A DNA stretch of 50,589 nucleotides from a bacterium. GTDB lineage: Bacteria > Bdellovibrionota_C > UBA2361 > SZUA-149 > JAQTWB01. Both the position numbers and the translations under genes were made by a program. The DNA is taken from contig JAQTWB010000016.1 of NCBI GenBank assembly GCA_028689495.1, positions 1 to 50,589 of the forward strand, read 5' to 3'. The notes beneath the pieces are model-generated. The model had not been told where the DNA came from, searched no databases, and saw nothing but the letters and a program-made list of their open reading frames with translations. Shown here piece after piece: positions 41,991-50,589 of this stretch (positions are counted from its first letter, which is position 1; each line of letters begins with the position of its first letter).

Positions 41991-44351
41991 CTACCTAGCA
42001 GAAAGGGAAATTCCGAATTCTGTTACTCCTGATGACAATACCCGCTTGCGAAGTACTTCAGCTCCAAGACTTCCTGCCCGGTTAGTGCTTAGTTTGACAA
42101 TACCATAGCTGTCAGCGCTTACCGCCGGTGGAGTAAGCGAGATTATGTTGTTTGTTCCGCTAGTCATGGGCGAGGTGGTTGGGCTCTTTCCGGGTAATGT
42201 CAGTGTGGCATTGATACTGCTTGTGGAAACATTCATTAGCTGCATCTCGTTGCTGAGACCGATAAAGGAATTGAAGCTCGTGTAAGCGTTAAAGCCGTAT
42301 ACGCCATGGGCTACCGAAGCATATGCGGTTTCAATATAACCCTGAGTCCGGTTACGGATATAAACAACTGATTGGGCAACAAGTGCCAGGGGTAGATTGG
42401 ATTTCATTTTGACATAGCCAAACGTTCTGGTGCCAGTGCTGCTCGGAGCTGGGAAATGCCGCTGCGAAAGAGCGGGCATCTTGACAGTTGTTTGACTGAG
42501 TATAGCGCCATCGTTGCCGATAAATTGCAGATCAAGAGAGATATCGCTTTCCAGCAGATTTGCGACTTCGACATAGTTTTCGGTAACTGTTCTGCTGTCC
42601 GACTGATCGGTAACAAATGGTGCATAGAGCCAGCTGGAGTTTCCGGTGCTGGCCGGGACGGCAAAGGCATAGTCGTAAGGATTCTGGTTTGAGCCCTCAG
42701 CGTAGCGGACAATTGCCGCCAGGTAGTGGGCTGAAGCATTATCCGGAATGATCAGATTTGTCCCGACATTCCCCGGTCCGGGGACGACATGTCCACCATC
42801 GACATCACGTCGACCGAGTGGCGGAACAGTTATCGTTTGTTGGCTGACCAGGTCGCCAGTCATGTTGTAACGTTTGATGGTGTAGCCTTGTTCCGAATTT
42901 TCCAGGTTGGCGACGGTCAGCCAGTTGTAAACCGAGTTGTTGATATCTGCCGGGTTGTTACCCGGATGATAGGAGTTGTAGATTACCGCAGACGTGCCTT
43001 TGTTGAAGTTGTGTAAAGGCTCGCTGTAACTGAAGGCATAGTGATAATCTGCAGAGGCGCTGCTATCCGGGTAATAAAGAGTTACACGCCCGGCAAAATC
43101 GTCATGGGATGCCGCAAGCTTCAACATGCCATAGGTGTCTTTTTCAAAGCCCTGAAGATCGTTAAGTATTATATCCTGCTGCGTTAACGGCGGAATTGTC
43201 CAGGACTGGGTAATCTGGCTGCCGCTGCCGCCAATAGAGTAGAGTGTCAGGCTGACCTGCATTGCAGTTGTTGCGTTAAGATTCATCACTTCGAGAATAT
43301 TTATCATTCCGATAAAGCCGTTCCAGAACCCGAAAGCCGGATTGGGGACTACCGGTTCAGCAGTGAAGTGTAATGTAAGCGGGCCGGTGGCTACGTTAAC
43401 GCTATATCCGACTTCCGGGTAAAATTTGTAGCCGACAGCAGAGGCCGTTACGGTATATGAACCGATTGGCACATCGTTTAAAGTAAAACTGCCGCTGCTG
43501 TTTGAAGTAGTTGAGCGAATTCCGGCAACCACTACCGCTCCTGATAAGGGAGAGCTATCGAGATCTAGCAGTTTGACTGTGCCGCTGATGTTAAAACCGC
43601 CGTTTGGCGAACTGTCGAGACAGTTGATGACACTGTCGCCATCGCTGTCACCAGTGTCTTCGACGACACCGCAGCCGCAGAAACCAGGCGCCAGTTTTGC
43701 CGGATCGGTCGGGCAGGAATCAGTGTAGACAGTCAGGGAGATAGCTGCCGTCAGGCCGCTGGCATTTCCTGCGGCATCAAAAGTTCGGGCGGTGACCAGA
43801 TAGGCGGCAACAGGCAGAGTAGAAGTTGTCAGGTTCCAGTTTGTGCCGATGGTGGCCGTAATCCCGCGACTGATGCCATTCATGAAAACTTCAACCGTTG
43901 TGCCGGCTTCGGCTGTGCCGGAGATAGTCGGCGTCTTATCCTGTGTCGAACTCAGATGAAGAGGAGATGTGATTGCAGGCATTGCCGGTGGTGTAACGTC
44001 AACTGTGACATTAATAATCGCCGAAAGTCCGCTGACATTTGAGCTGCCATCAGTAGCTGTTGCCGAAAGCTGGTGTGCCCCCTCGAGTATCAGTGGGGTA
44101 GTGAACCCCCAAGTCCCGGCTACAGATGTAGGCGTCGCGCCAGCTGAGACGCCGTCAATAAAAATCTCGACCGAACTCAAAGCTTCGGCGGTTCCCTGTA
44201 AATAGGGTGTGCTGATAGAAAGAAGTGAGCCATTGATGTGTGAAGTGATTACTGGAGGCAGAGGCGGGGTAATGTCTGCTGCATGCACTACATTTGGCAA
44301 CAAAATGTTGAAAAAAACAAGCGCGATAAGAAGGGTTAATATTTGTCGCAT
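41991..44351 (-). CDS. Exported multi-domain protein with Ig-like domains and the shared C-terminal module
   Basis: A 786-residue protein with a signal peptide (NVVHA at residue 24). Two bacterial Ig-like domains follow (PVITSHINGS... 30-115; PAITSPLHLS... 122-210), then the motif CPTDPAKLAPGFCGCGV with DSDGDSVINCLD (calcium-binding, thrombospondin-3-like), a carboxypeptidase-regulatory-like domain (ISGTVKLLDLD), and about 440 residues homologous to the C-terminal module of the two giant proteins at 23-33 kb (FGFWNGFIGMINILEVMN here, FWNGFLGMVNVLELMN there), again ending in Arg (LSAR). Here the module is diverged, so it is an older paralogue. Likely surface or extracellular. Confidence 0.82.
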   Translation of the reverse strand: MRQILTLLIALVFFNILLPNVVHAADITPPLPPVITSHINGSLLSISTPYLQGTAEALSSVEIFIDGVSAGATPTSVAGTWGFTTPLILEGAHQLSATATDGSSNVSGLSAIINVTVDVTPPAMPAITSPLHLSSTQDKTPTISGTAEAGTTVEVFMNGISRGITATIGTNWNLTTSTLPVAAYLVTARTFDAAGNASGLTAAISLTVYTDSCPTDPAKLAPGFCGCGVVEDTGDSDGDSVINCLDSSPNGGFNISGTVKLLDLDSSPLSGAVVVAGIRSTTSNSSGSFTLNDVPIGSYTVTASAVGYKFYPEVGYSVNVATGPLTLHFTAEPVVPNPAFGFWNGFIGMINILEVMNLNATTAMQVSLTLYSIGGSGSQITQSWTIPPLTQQDIILNDLQGFEKDTYGMLKLAASHDDFAGRVTLYYPDSSASADYHYAFSYSEPLHNFNKGTSAVIYNSYHPGNNPADINNSVYNWLTVANLENSEQGYTIKRYNMTGDLVSQQTITVPPLGRRDVDGGHVVPGPGNVGTNLIIPDNASAHYLAAIVRYAEGSNQNPYDYAFAVPASTGNSSWLYAPFVTDQSDSRTVTENYVEVANLLESDISLDLQFIGNDGAILSQTTVKMPALSQRHFPAPSSTGTRTFGYVKMKSNLPLALVAQSVVYIRNRTQGYIETAYASVAHGVYGFNAYTSFNSFIGLSNEMQLMNVSTSSINATLTLPGKSPTTSPMTSGTNNIISLTPPAVSADSYGIVKLSTNRAGSLGAEVLRKRVLSSGVTEFGISLSAR

Positions 44352-44527
44352 GCCGTTTTTGCCTGGAGTTTGGGATTATCTTGCAGTTTTGTTGTCGGCA
44401 GAAGTCGGGTTGGACTTAAGTGAAAACTGTTCATGAGGCAAAAAGAAATGGACTATCGATTTGGCAGAAGTGAACCTTATTAGAAACATCAATCAAGCGG
44501 GCATAAGGATTGAATCAGTGAAAAGAG

Positions 44528-44567
44528 AACAGCAGGGCCTTCTACAAAAGTTAAAGGCCCTGCTGTT
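44528..44567 (-). terminator. Strong hairpin terminator
   Basis: AACAGCAGGGCCTT (44528-44541) pairs perfectly with AAGGCCCTGCTGTT (44554-44567). It lies ten bases beyond the stop of the minus-strand membrane-protein gene; in that direction a CTCTTTTC tract follows. Confidence 0.8.
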
Positions 44568-44576
44568 TTGTGGTCA

Positions 44577-45731
44577 TCAACAGCGATTGCTGGGGTCGTT
44601 CAGGTCCTGGTAATGGCTGGTTTCCGGGGGTGGCTCACTCTGACTGCTGGAGTAAGGGGTTGAAAAAGGATAGTCCCTATTTTCGTCATCCCCAACGCCG
44701 CTGCCTTTAAACAGGTTCCACACAGGCCACCAGATAACAAGCAGCGGAAAACGAAGCAGTGTAATCAACCAGGTAACTACAGGCGAGGTGCCAGAAATCT
44801 CAAGCCGATTTTGCTGCAGATAGAGGTAGTTTGAGAGACCACCGACATACCTGTCACAGGCATAAACGCAATAAATGCATAGAGCGAAGATATGCAAGTG
44901 AGCAAGGCTGATGTCGGTATCTATTCCGAAAAACTCAATACCAACGACAAATAGCAATATTGGTGAAAGTGCTATCAGGATATCGTGCACCCTCACTTTA
45001 TAGAGCTCTTCCATCAGGGATTCGTCTATTTGTATTGTCACCGGATTCTCATCGTCTTCGATATCATCTTCTACGGGCAGTTTTTCCGTTGGATGGTAAT
45101 GGCGAAAAATTAGCAGGGCATGCAGCAGTACCATCAATGCTAGTGTATCAATAAACCAATCATAATTGATGAGGTCTATTGCTGGCTTGCGATGAAAGGC
45201 CACACGGCGCTTGGCATCGGCGTAATGCCGATAAGTCGGTGAACCGTGTTTTCTCAACATTGCGTTTAGATCACTGTGCGCTTTTGGGTTCTCTGCCGGG
45301 GCAATCCAGAACTGCCGGGTAGGGTCATTTTCAATTTCGGAAATGTAGCCAAAGTCGACTTTTGTTGGAAGCCAGGGCACTCCGGTCAGTTGATTTGTCG
45401 AGTATGGCACCAAAAGAAAGTAAAATGTTGCCAGGTACAGCAACAAATGCGGCACAAGAAACAATTTCCCGATCAACGCACCAACTCTGCGCAAAGCAAT
45501 AAACAAAGCGACAAGGCTGGTGCCATAGGCAAGCCAACGCAACCAGGGGTCTAGTCCGACAGTGTTGGCCCAGACGATAAGAGCCTTATTGATATCGAAC
45601 GGAGTTAAAAACTCCGCCGGTGGAGACAACATCACAACTAACAGAACTACCGGCAGGATACAGAGCAGTATACCCAGTAAGGCATACAAATTTTTCCTGA
45701 TTTCAGCAGGAACAATCAAATTACGTTTCAT
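44577..45731 (-). CDS. Multi-pass membrane protein of unknown function
   Basis: A 384-residue protein with about seven hydrophobic segments: two near the N-terminus (NLYALLGILLCILPVVLLVV; YGTSLVALFIAL), two more before residue 110, a soluble loop (about 110-190), one near 190-210, and two or three in the C-terminal third, ending in a Ser/Pro/Asp-rich tail. No family recognised. The start is ATG 45731 with GGAGG six bases upstream; the frame is open to 45986, but that extension runs into a dispersed repeat and lacks a ribosome binding site. Confidence 0.78.
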   Translation of the reverse strand: MKRNLIVPAEIRKNLYALLGILLCILPVVLLVVMLSPPAEFLTPFDINKALIVWANTVGLDPWLRWLAYGTSLVALFIALRRVGALIGKLFLVPHLLLYLATFYFLLVPYSTNQLTGVPWLPTKVDFGYISEIENDPTRQFWIAPAENPKAHSDLNAMLRKHGSPTYRHYADAKRRVAFHRKPAIDLINYDWFIDTLALMVLLHALLIFRHYHPTEKLPVEDDIEDDENPVTIQIDESLMEELYKVRVHDILIALSPILLFVVGIEFFGIDTDISLAHLHIFALCIYCVYACDRYVGGLSNYLYLQQNRLEISGTSPVVTWLITLLRFPLLVIWWPVWNLFKGSGVGDDENRDYPFSTPYSSSQSEPPPETSHYQDLNDPSNRC

Positions 45732-45934
45732 ACAAACCTCCAAAACAAAAACCTCAAATAAAAAACATAAGACTGCCAAATCGAGTCCACATGAAAGAAA
45801 TGGACTCAAGGCGGTTTTTGTACCCGGATGGAGAGATTGCAACGAGAGGGAGCGGCTAAAGTCAGTCTGCTGAATGTAGCAGCGTTTTACTGGAATATCT
45901 AGCTCGGAAATTGCGAGTGCAATTATCGCAACGG

Positions 45935-46127
45935 TTGTCCGGGTCGACACTCGACCGGACAAGATAACCACGATGAAGATGTACACGGCTCAGGCAAATC
46001 TCAGAGAGGTATGGGAGTTAAAAGCCTTGAACTTCCAAACAAATTTGCCTTCACCATATCGTGAGGTAATTTGGGGGGGGGAATTTAAGGCGTTCTGATA
46101 TTGCCTGTCAGGTTAAGTCTGAGCTGG
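45935..46127 (-). repeat. Dispersed structured element, copy B
   Basis: Reverse-orientation copy of 15104-15231, starting seven bases after the helicase stop. It has an extra block of about 60 bases (with a run of nine C) between CAGAACGCCT and ACTCCCAT. The terminal stem reads CTTGTCCGGTCGA / TCGACC-C-GGACAA: relative to copy A an A-T pair has become T-A, so pairing is kept. The rest of the 402-bp gap (45732-45934) holds only a small stem, GAGTCCA / TGGACTC at 45783-45807. Confidence 0.8.
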
Positions 46128-46133
46128 TACACA

Positions 46134-49100
46134 TTAGTCCTCAATTGCACCAGAGTCCGCCGGGCGTGTCCCGTCGCATTTAGGGTAGCTGGTGCAGCCG
46201 TAAAACGATTTCTCTGAACTCTTGTTCTGCCGAAGAATCATTGGTCCCTGGCACTTAGGGCAGATTCGAGGCATGTTTTCTGACGTATCAATGCTTTGCA
46301 TATCACCGAGCAGCGTCTGTCCAAGGAACGTCACGCAATCTGCCCCTTCGAGGCGGAGCATGAATTCACCCTGACTCAAGTTACTGGAAAGCACATTCAT
46401 TGACCCCACCCAGGAAATACAGTTGTCGATGATAAGTGCCTTTTGGTGTTTGTCGCGACTAAGGAGCAGTTCGCAGCCGCATGATTCAAGCATTTCCAGT
46501 GCCTCGCGTCCGAGACGAGGGTCAATTGTGCCATTTTTGTCTGCCGAGGGGACAATGCAGGTTACTTTTACTCCCTCATTCACTTTCCTGCGGAACAGCT
46601 CCACGTAACGACGGACACGCCGCGGTGTGACAAAGGCGGAAATAATTTCAATACTTCGTTTGGCGTTGATGATATCGATATCCGCAAGTCGGTCAAAGCT
46701 TTGGGCGTTGGCAAATATCCGGCGCGACCTGTCCGATGCAAGATTGTCGGCAACTTCACCAATATCGGCTGAAGCCAGTGCTAACGAACTTATAAGCTGA
46801 CGGGCATCAATTATTTCTGCGGTGCTTTGGGCCTGGGCAAGCAGGTAGCGCAGTGTGCTTTGTGAAGACAGTTTTTTCTCGAGCCACTGCAAGTTGGCAA
46901 TAAAGACGAGTTGTTCTTTTGCCCGGGTAATCGCTACGTTGAACAGCCTTGTTCCGTCTTCATCGGGGCTGTCTGACTGCAGAAACATACCAGCCTGTCC
47001 CAAGGGAAAACTATCCGGGATATCAATGACAATTGTTTGTTTCTCGTCGCCTTGATAGCTGTGAACTGTTCCTGCCTGCACAACATCACCGAGATTGCTG
47101 GACTGGAGCATTTTTCTCAGCAGACGGGCTTGTGCAGCGTAGGGAGTAACAACGCCAAGAGCTCCTTCCGCCTGCAAGGCGCCGCAATCATGTAATCGGG
47201 AGATTACGGCTTGTATGACTGCTGCGTGTACAAGGTTGTATTTTGACTTGTTTCTGTCCTTGCCACAAATTGGCCCAATTTCAGAGGTGTCGATAATCGT
47301 CAGTGATTGCCTTATCAGACTGTCCGGGGCGGCGCGAAAATCGGATTGTCTGTCTGCTGAAGTTTTCAGCAGACCTCCGTATATCCGGCCGGAAATGAGG
47401 TCGCAGATGCCACTGTCCATGCGGAATTGCTCGTTTAACTGAACAAGACGCTTAACCGACTTTTCACCAGCGTCGATCAGGTGAGCGATACCGGCCGCAG
47501 CAAAAATGTTTTGCCCCAGGCATTGATAGAGTTCAGTTTCGTCAGTTTGGAGAATCGGAGAGAGCTGGCGGAAATCTCCGGAAATCAGCAGTTTTTCGCC
47601 GGCCAGTCCGCCAACAAAGTAAAGCGCCGGAAGGAGCACCATTGAAGCTTCGTCGACAATCACCACGTCAAACTGACCAAGTTCCTGATATGAGAGGTAT
47701 GTCCTGGTTACAGTTGCGCCAACAACACGGGCTTTCTTGACGATTTCGCCGGATTTGCCTGTTACTGCCTGGCGAATTTCAGTCAGGCGGGTATTGGCCG
47801 CAATTATCTCGCAATCAAGCTTTTTTTCGCTTGCGGCGATACCCTGCTTTGAGATGCCAGATAGAGCAGCTTCAAGTTCCACAACTTTCTCTTTGCTGGC
47901 AACAAACTCAGTCTTGATGTTTGACGAAGTATTCCGAATATTGTCAACCAAGGCGGCAGAGTGATTGAGGCGTTGCTCGTATACCGCCTTCAGAGAGTCG
48001 ATGTTGCTCTGGCTGCGGTAAAGGAATTTACGCCAGCCTTTGGCCGATTTAACCTTGTTTTGTTCTTCAGTCAGTGTTTGAAGTTTCCGTTGCAGGCCAC
48101 GCAGAGTCTTTTTTCCTGTCGCTGCATTTTTTTCGTGTTCAAGCAGCTGTGCGCTCAGCTTGGAGGAAGCAAGCTTCAAAGTCCCCAGCTCGGCAAATTG
48201 TCGCAGAATACCAGCGTTTACCATCTTTGTTTCTTCCGCACCGGCGATCAGCAAATTTAGAGATTCGATTTCTTTCTCAAAGACCTTTTGCCGCTGCTCG
48301 AGCGCTCCTTCGACCGTGACAAAACCACCGAACTCGAGTCGAAGTTCTTCGTGGTGTATTCGTCCAGCGCGGATAATACTGTTTTGCGTCAGAGCCTCGG
48401 CGGGTCTACCTTCGACGACGGTATTTAGTCCCCGGCAGAGTTTAAGAATGACCTGATCGACTGCCTGGTTAGTGTTTGAACAGACAAGAATTCGTTTCCC
48501 CTGATCGTGGAGAATGCGCACCAGAGTGGACAATACTTCGGTTTTTCCAGTGCCCGGGGGCCCCCAGATGTAGGTCAGATTATTCGCCAGCGCCTTTTCA
48601 ACGGCTTCTCTTTGGCGCGAATTTAGCGGCTTGCTTCCAGTATATTGCTCTAGTCTGTTAAAGGTTGCCGTTGGTAATTCTTTGCCGGAGTTGGTCAGTG
48701 CCAGCTGAGCGAGATTTTTGTTGAAAGGCTGTTGCAGAGTCTTGTTCGCGACTTCATCAAGGCGCTGTTTGAGGCTTTGCAGCAATGCGCAGTTGTCGAT
48801 GCGCAGGTGGCATTGTTTGATTTCCGGACCAAAGTCTTTGTTCAGTTCGATTGCAATACGCTGTTTGAGTAGCCAGGCCAGCTGGCCGCTGGCGGACTGT
48901 CCATCGACAGTGGCATCAAGTGGCGTGCCTTCAATCGTCGCCATTTCATCGTCAATTGGGAATTCGTAGGTAAAACCCGATGAGGAGATTTTAAACTCCT
49001 GTGTGACCTTTTTTCCATTTTCGAGAATTATCTTTGAACTGCCGCTACGTTGCTTTTTCTGTTCCTCAATGTATTTCCCAACTGCTTCAGAAAAAGCAAG

Positions 49101-49295
49101 TTCGGGGCCGGAGTCAGTGGTCCGGCCATCCTCGCCAAAGCTGTAATGATGTTCAAGCCGGATATTATGCTTTTTCTCGGGCACCCACTTCACCGGACGT
49201 CCGCTGACACCACAGGGCTGAATCAGCGTCTGTTTCGTCTTTGCCGAAGTTTTTCCCGATGCGCCGGAATCATCAGCTGAGTTGTTATCCGACAT
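46134..49295 (-). CDS. UPF1-like SF1 helicase fused to PLD nuclease and C4 zinc finger (Mokosh type II-like)
   Basis: A 1053-residue protein. Residues 1-220 are unrecognised; 224-850 form a superfamily 1 (COG1112/UPF1-like) helicase: LNSRQREAVEKAL, Walker A GPPGTGKT (245-252), a long coiled-coil insertion (about 330-520), VDEAS (547-551), SGDFRQLSPI, TVHSYQGDE and VAITRAKEQLVF. A phospholipase D-like domain follows, with KHQKALIID (one HxKxxxxD motif, so dimerisation is probably needed), then a topoisomerase-type zinc finger (CPKC...YGCTSYPKC). Helicase plus PLD in one chain is the arrangement of type II Mokosh anti-phage defence. CAGGA precedes the ATG. It is divergent from sbcD. Confidence 0.85.
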   Translation of the reverse strand: MSDNNSADDSGASGKTSAKTKQTLIQPCGVSGRPVKWVPEKKHNIRLEHHYSFGEDGRTTDSGPELAFSEAVGKYIEEQKKQRSGSSKIILENGKKVTQEFKISSSGFTYEFPIDDEMATIEGTPLDATVDGQSASGQLAWLLKQRIAIELNKDFGPEIKQCHLRIDNCALLQSLKQRLDEVANKTLQQPFNKNLAQLALTNSGKELPTATFNRLEQYTGSKPLNSRQREAVEKALANNLTYIWGPPGTGKTEVLSTLVRILHDQGKRILVCSNTNQAVDQVILKLCRGLNTVVEGRPAEALTQNSIIRAGRIHHEELRLEFGGFVTVEGALEQRQKVFEKEIESLNLLIAGAEETKMVNAGILRQFAELGTLKLASSKLSAQLLEHEKNAATGKKTLRGLQRKLQTLTEEQNKVKSAKGWRKFLYRSQSNIDSLKAVYEQRLNHSAALVDNIRNTSSNIKTEFVASKEKVVELEAALSGISKQGIAASEKKLDCEIIAANTRLTEIRQAVTGKSGEIVKKARVVGATVTRTYLSYQELGQFDVVIVDEASMVLLPALYFVGGLAGEKLLISGDFRQLSPILQTDETELYQCLGQNIFAAAGIAHLIDAGEKSVKRLVQLNEQFRMDSGICDLISGRIYGGLLKTSADRQSDFRAAPDSLIRQSLTIIDTSEIGPICGKDRNKSKYNLVHAAVIQAVISRLHDCGALQAEGALGVVTPYAAQARLLRKMLQSSNLGDVVQAGTVHSYQGDEKQTIVIDIPDSFPLGQAGMFLQSDSPDEDGTRLFNVAITRAKEQLVFIANLQWLEKKLSSQSTLRYLLAQAQSTAEIIDARQLISSLALASADIGEVADNLASDRSRRIFANAQSFDRLADIDIINAKRSIEIISAFVTPRRVRRYVELFRRKVNEGVKVTCIVPSADKNGTIDPRLGREALEMLESCGCELLLSRDKHQKALIIDNCISWVGSMNVLSSNLSQGEFMLRLEGADCVTFLGQTLLGDMQSIDTSENMPRICPKCQGPMILRQNKSSEKSFYGCTSYPKCDGTRPADSGAIED

Positions 49296-49514
49296 TCGCT
49301 GGTCCTGTTTTGGGGTGGTTATTCATGCAATGTAATTCTGGATAATTTATCGTGTGCCTATCGGAATATGTCAAATATTCCATGATTGCCGGTCTGAGTT
49401 GGGTATCAGATTTGAAGTCACGATATGAAGGGGGTAATGCATGGCTTGCCATATTGCAGTCAATCATGGTGATGTGGCTCCAATGGCGAACAAGATAGAG
49501 AGAACCAGGGCAAT

Positions 49515-50589
49515 ATGAAAATCCTTCACACCGCCGATTGGCATATTGGTCGAATCCTTTACGGAAGAAAACGCTACGAGGAATTTGAAGCCTTTCTTGT
49601 CTGGTTAGCCGAGACTATTCAGCAGAATGAGATTGATGTCTTGTTGGTGGCTGGTGATGTCTTTGACACCAGTGCGCCGAGCAATCGCGCCCAGGAGCTT
49701 TATTATCGTTTTTTGTGTCGTGTGGCGGGGTCATCCTGTCGGCATGTTGTTGTCATCGCCGGAAATCATGATTCTCCTTCGTTTTTGAATGCCCCGAAGG
49801 AGCTGCTTAAAGCCTTGAATGTTCATGTGGTTGGCAATGCGTCGGAGGCTATGGCGGATGAAGTGCTGGTGCTTCGTAATGAGCAGGACGCTCCAGAATT
49901 AATTGTCTGTGCTGTTCCCTATCTTCGTGATCGGGATATCCGCCTGGCGGAGGTGGGTGAAAGTATTGAGGACAAAGAGCGCAAGTTGATTGAGGGTATT
50001 TGCAATCATTACGCAGTTGTTGCTGATTTAGCTCAACAGAAGCGCAGTGAGCTAGCGGTTGATATTCCTATTGTTGGTATGGGGCATCTGTTTACGGCTG
50101 GTGGGCAAACAGTTGACGGCGATGGCGTGCGTGAGCTCTATGTCGGACCTCTGGCTCATGTGACAGCCGGAATTTTCCCTGAATGTTTGGATTATGTCGC
50201 TCTTGGGCACTTGCATGTCCCGCAAAAGGTAGGCGGTTCTGAAATTATTCGCTACAGCGGTTCGCCTTTGCCGATGGGATTTGGTGAAGCAACTCAGCAA
50301 AAGATTGTTTGCCAGGTTGAATTTCGTCAAGAACCGGGTTTTCGTCGAGAGCTGGGTCAGAGCACAGAGAATTCAATTGAGTTGAACGAAATCTCGAACA
50401 GGACAACCGTGCAATTAATCGATGTGCCAGTGCTGCAAAAACTCGAATGCATCAAAGGAGACCTGGACGGCATTCTAACTAGAATTCGCGAATTATCAGC
50501 TGCTTGCCGCCAGGATGGATCGTCTGTTTGGCTTGAAGTTTTGTATGAAGGAAGCGCAGTGATTGGTGATTTGCGTGAACGATTGGAGG
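49515..50589 (+). CDS. sbcD: Exonuclease SbcCD subunit D (3' end beyond the window)
   Basis: The first 358 codons of SbcD, the Mre11-like nuclease that with SbcC cuts DNA hairpins and protein-blocked ends. Calcineurin-type phosphoesterase motifs are in order: TADWHIGR (D8, H10), VAGDVFDTS, IAGNHDSP, GMGHLF and ALGHLHVPQ. RYSGSPLPMGFGE follows, then the capping domain. ATG 49515 has AGGG four bases upstream. The frame is open to the window end; sbcC is expected next. Divergent from the helicase-PLD gene, with 219 bp between. Confidence 0.95.
   Translation, partial: MKILHTADWHIGRILYGRKRYEEFEAFLVWLAETIQQNEIDVLLVAGDVFDTSAPSNRAQELYYRFLCRVAGSSCRHVVVIAGNHDSPSFLNAPKELLKALNVHVVGNASEAMADEVLVLRNEQDAPELIVCAVPYLRDRDIRLAEVGESIEDKERKLIEGICNHYAVVADLAQQKRSELAVDIPIVGMGHLFTAGGQTVDGDGVRELYVGPLAHVTAGIFPECLDYVALGHLHVPQKVGGSEIIRYSGSPLPMGFGEATQQKIVCQVEFRQEPGFRRELGQSTENSIELNEISNRTTVQLIDVPVLQKLECIKGDLDGILTRIRELSAACRQDGSSVWLEVLYEGSAVIGDLRERLE

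Noticed and set aside
44577-45986. 469-residue version of the membrane protein beginning at 45986
   Set aside because: The extra 85 residues run into the dispersed repeat, lack a ribosome binding site, and ATG 45731 has GGAGG at ideal spacing followed by a membrane-protein N-terminus.
1-50589. CRISPR arrays, tRNA and rRNA genes, complete insertion sequences
   Set aside because: Looked for repeat-spacer patterns, cloverleaf ends and transposase motifs; none was found.

Overview
The window looks like a piece of a main chromosome (or chromid) of a flagellated Gram-negative bacterium. It has a lipoprotein, a heptose-pathway enzyme (GmhA), a PEP-CTERM protein, very large secreted repeat proteins, sigma-54-type promoters with an NtrC-family activator, and many housekeeping genes (aroE, ispA-like, asnS, trmH, metF, pgi, queF, rarA). 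Gene content resembles Desulfuromonadales/Desulfobacterota-like or Riflebacteria-like lineages. I cannot fix the phylum from sequence alone.

Layout, left arm (1-10.98 kb): a small membrane protein; a rarA-crcB-TSUP operon on the minus strand bracketed by two copies of a ~65-bp repeat; an RmlC-type epimerase; a MerR-like regulator; gmhA convergent with aroE; a one-TM protein next to an unusual protein made of two tandem VirB2/TrbC-like pilin units; a sigma-54 activator with its own near-consensus sigma-54 promoter; and a polyprenyl synthase. Centre (10.99-15.06 kb): a complete plasmid-style replication and partition cassette. It consists of a parS-like palindrome, parB, parA, a second parS-like palindrome, about 12 iterons (several at exactly 23-bp spacing), an AT-rich stretch, and repA (replication initiator protein A family). 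Hand counts suggest that base skew changes sign here: the plus strand is C/A-rich to the left and G/T-rich to the right, whichever strand is coding. The simplest reading is that this is a working replication origin of a large replicon carrying housekeeping genes.

Right arm (15.06-50.6 kb): a lytic transglycosylase and a short flagellin, each behind a sigma-54-like promoter; an epimerase-lipoprotein-MBL hydrolase operon; queF; a GPH-type sugar transporter; a PEP-CTERM protein; two giant secreted proteins (14 Rax2-like repeats; 16 FG-GAP repeats) sharing an almost identical 1.19-kb 3' module; an asnS-trmH-glycosidase operon; a coiled-coil exported protein; metF; a response regulator; pgi; a 55-aa membrane micro-ORF with a hairpin over its ribosome binding site; a third protein of the shared C-terminal-module family; a multi-pass membrane protein; a helicase-PLD-zinc finger fusion resembling type II Mokosh anti-phage proteins; and the start of sbcD, cut by the window edge.

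Most notable: (1) the iteron/RepA/parABS locus at a skew switch; (2) a family of three surface proteins with a fourfold-repeat C-terminal module ending in Arg; (3) the duplicated VirB2-like pilin with paired cysteines; (4) a dispersed structured element (15.1 and 46.0 kb) with a compensatory base change in its hairpin; (5) the single-protein helicase-PLD fusion. All functional calls come from reading motifs by eye; no database search was run.
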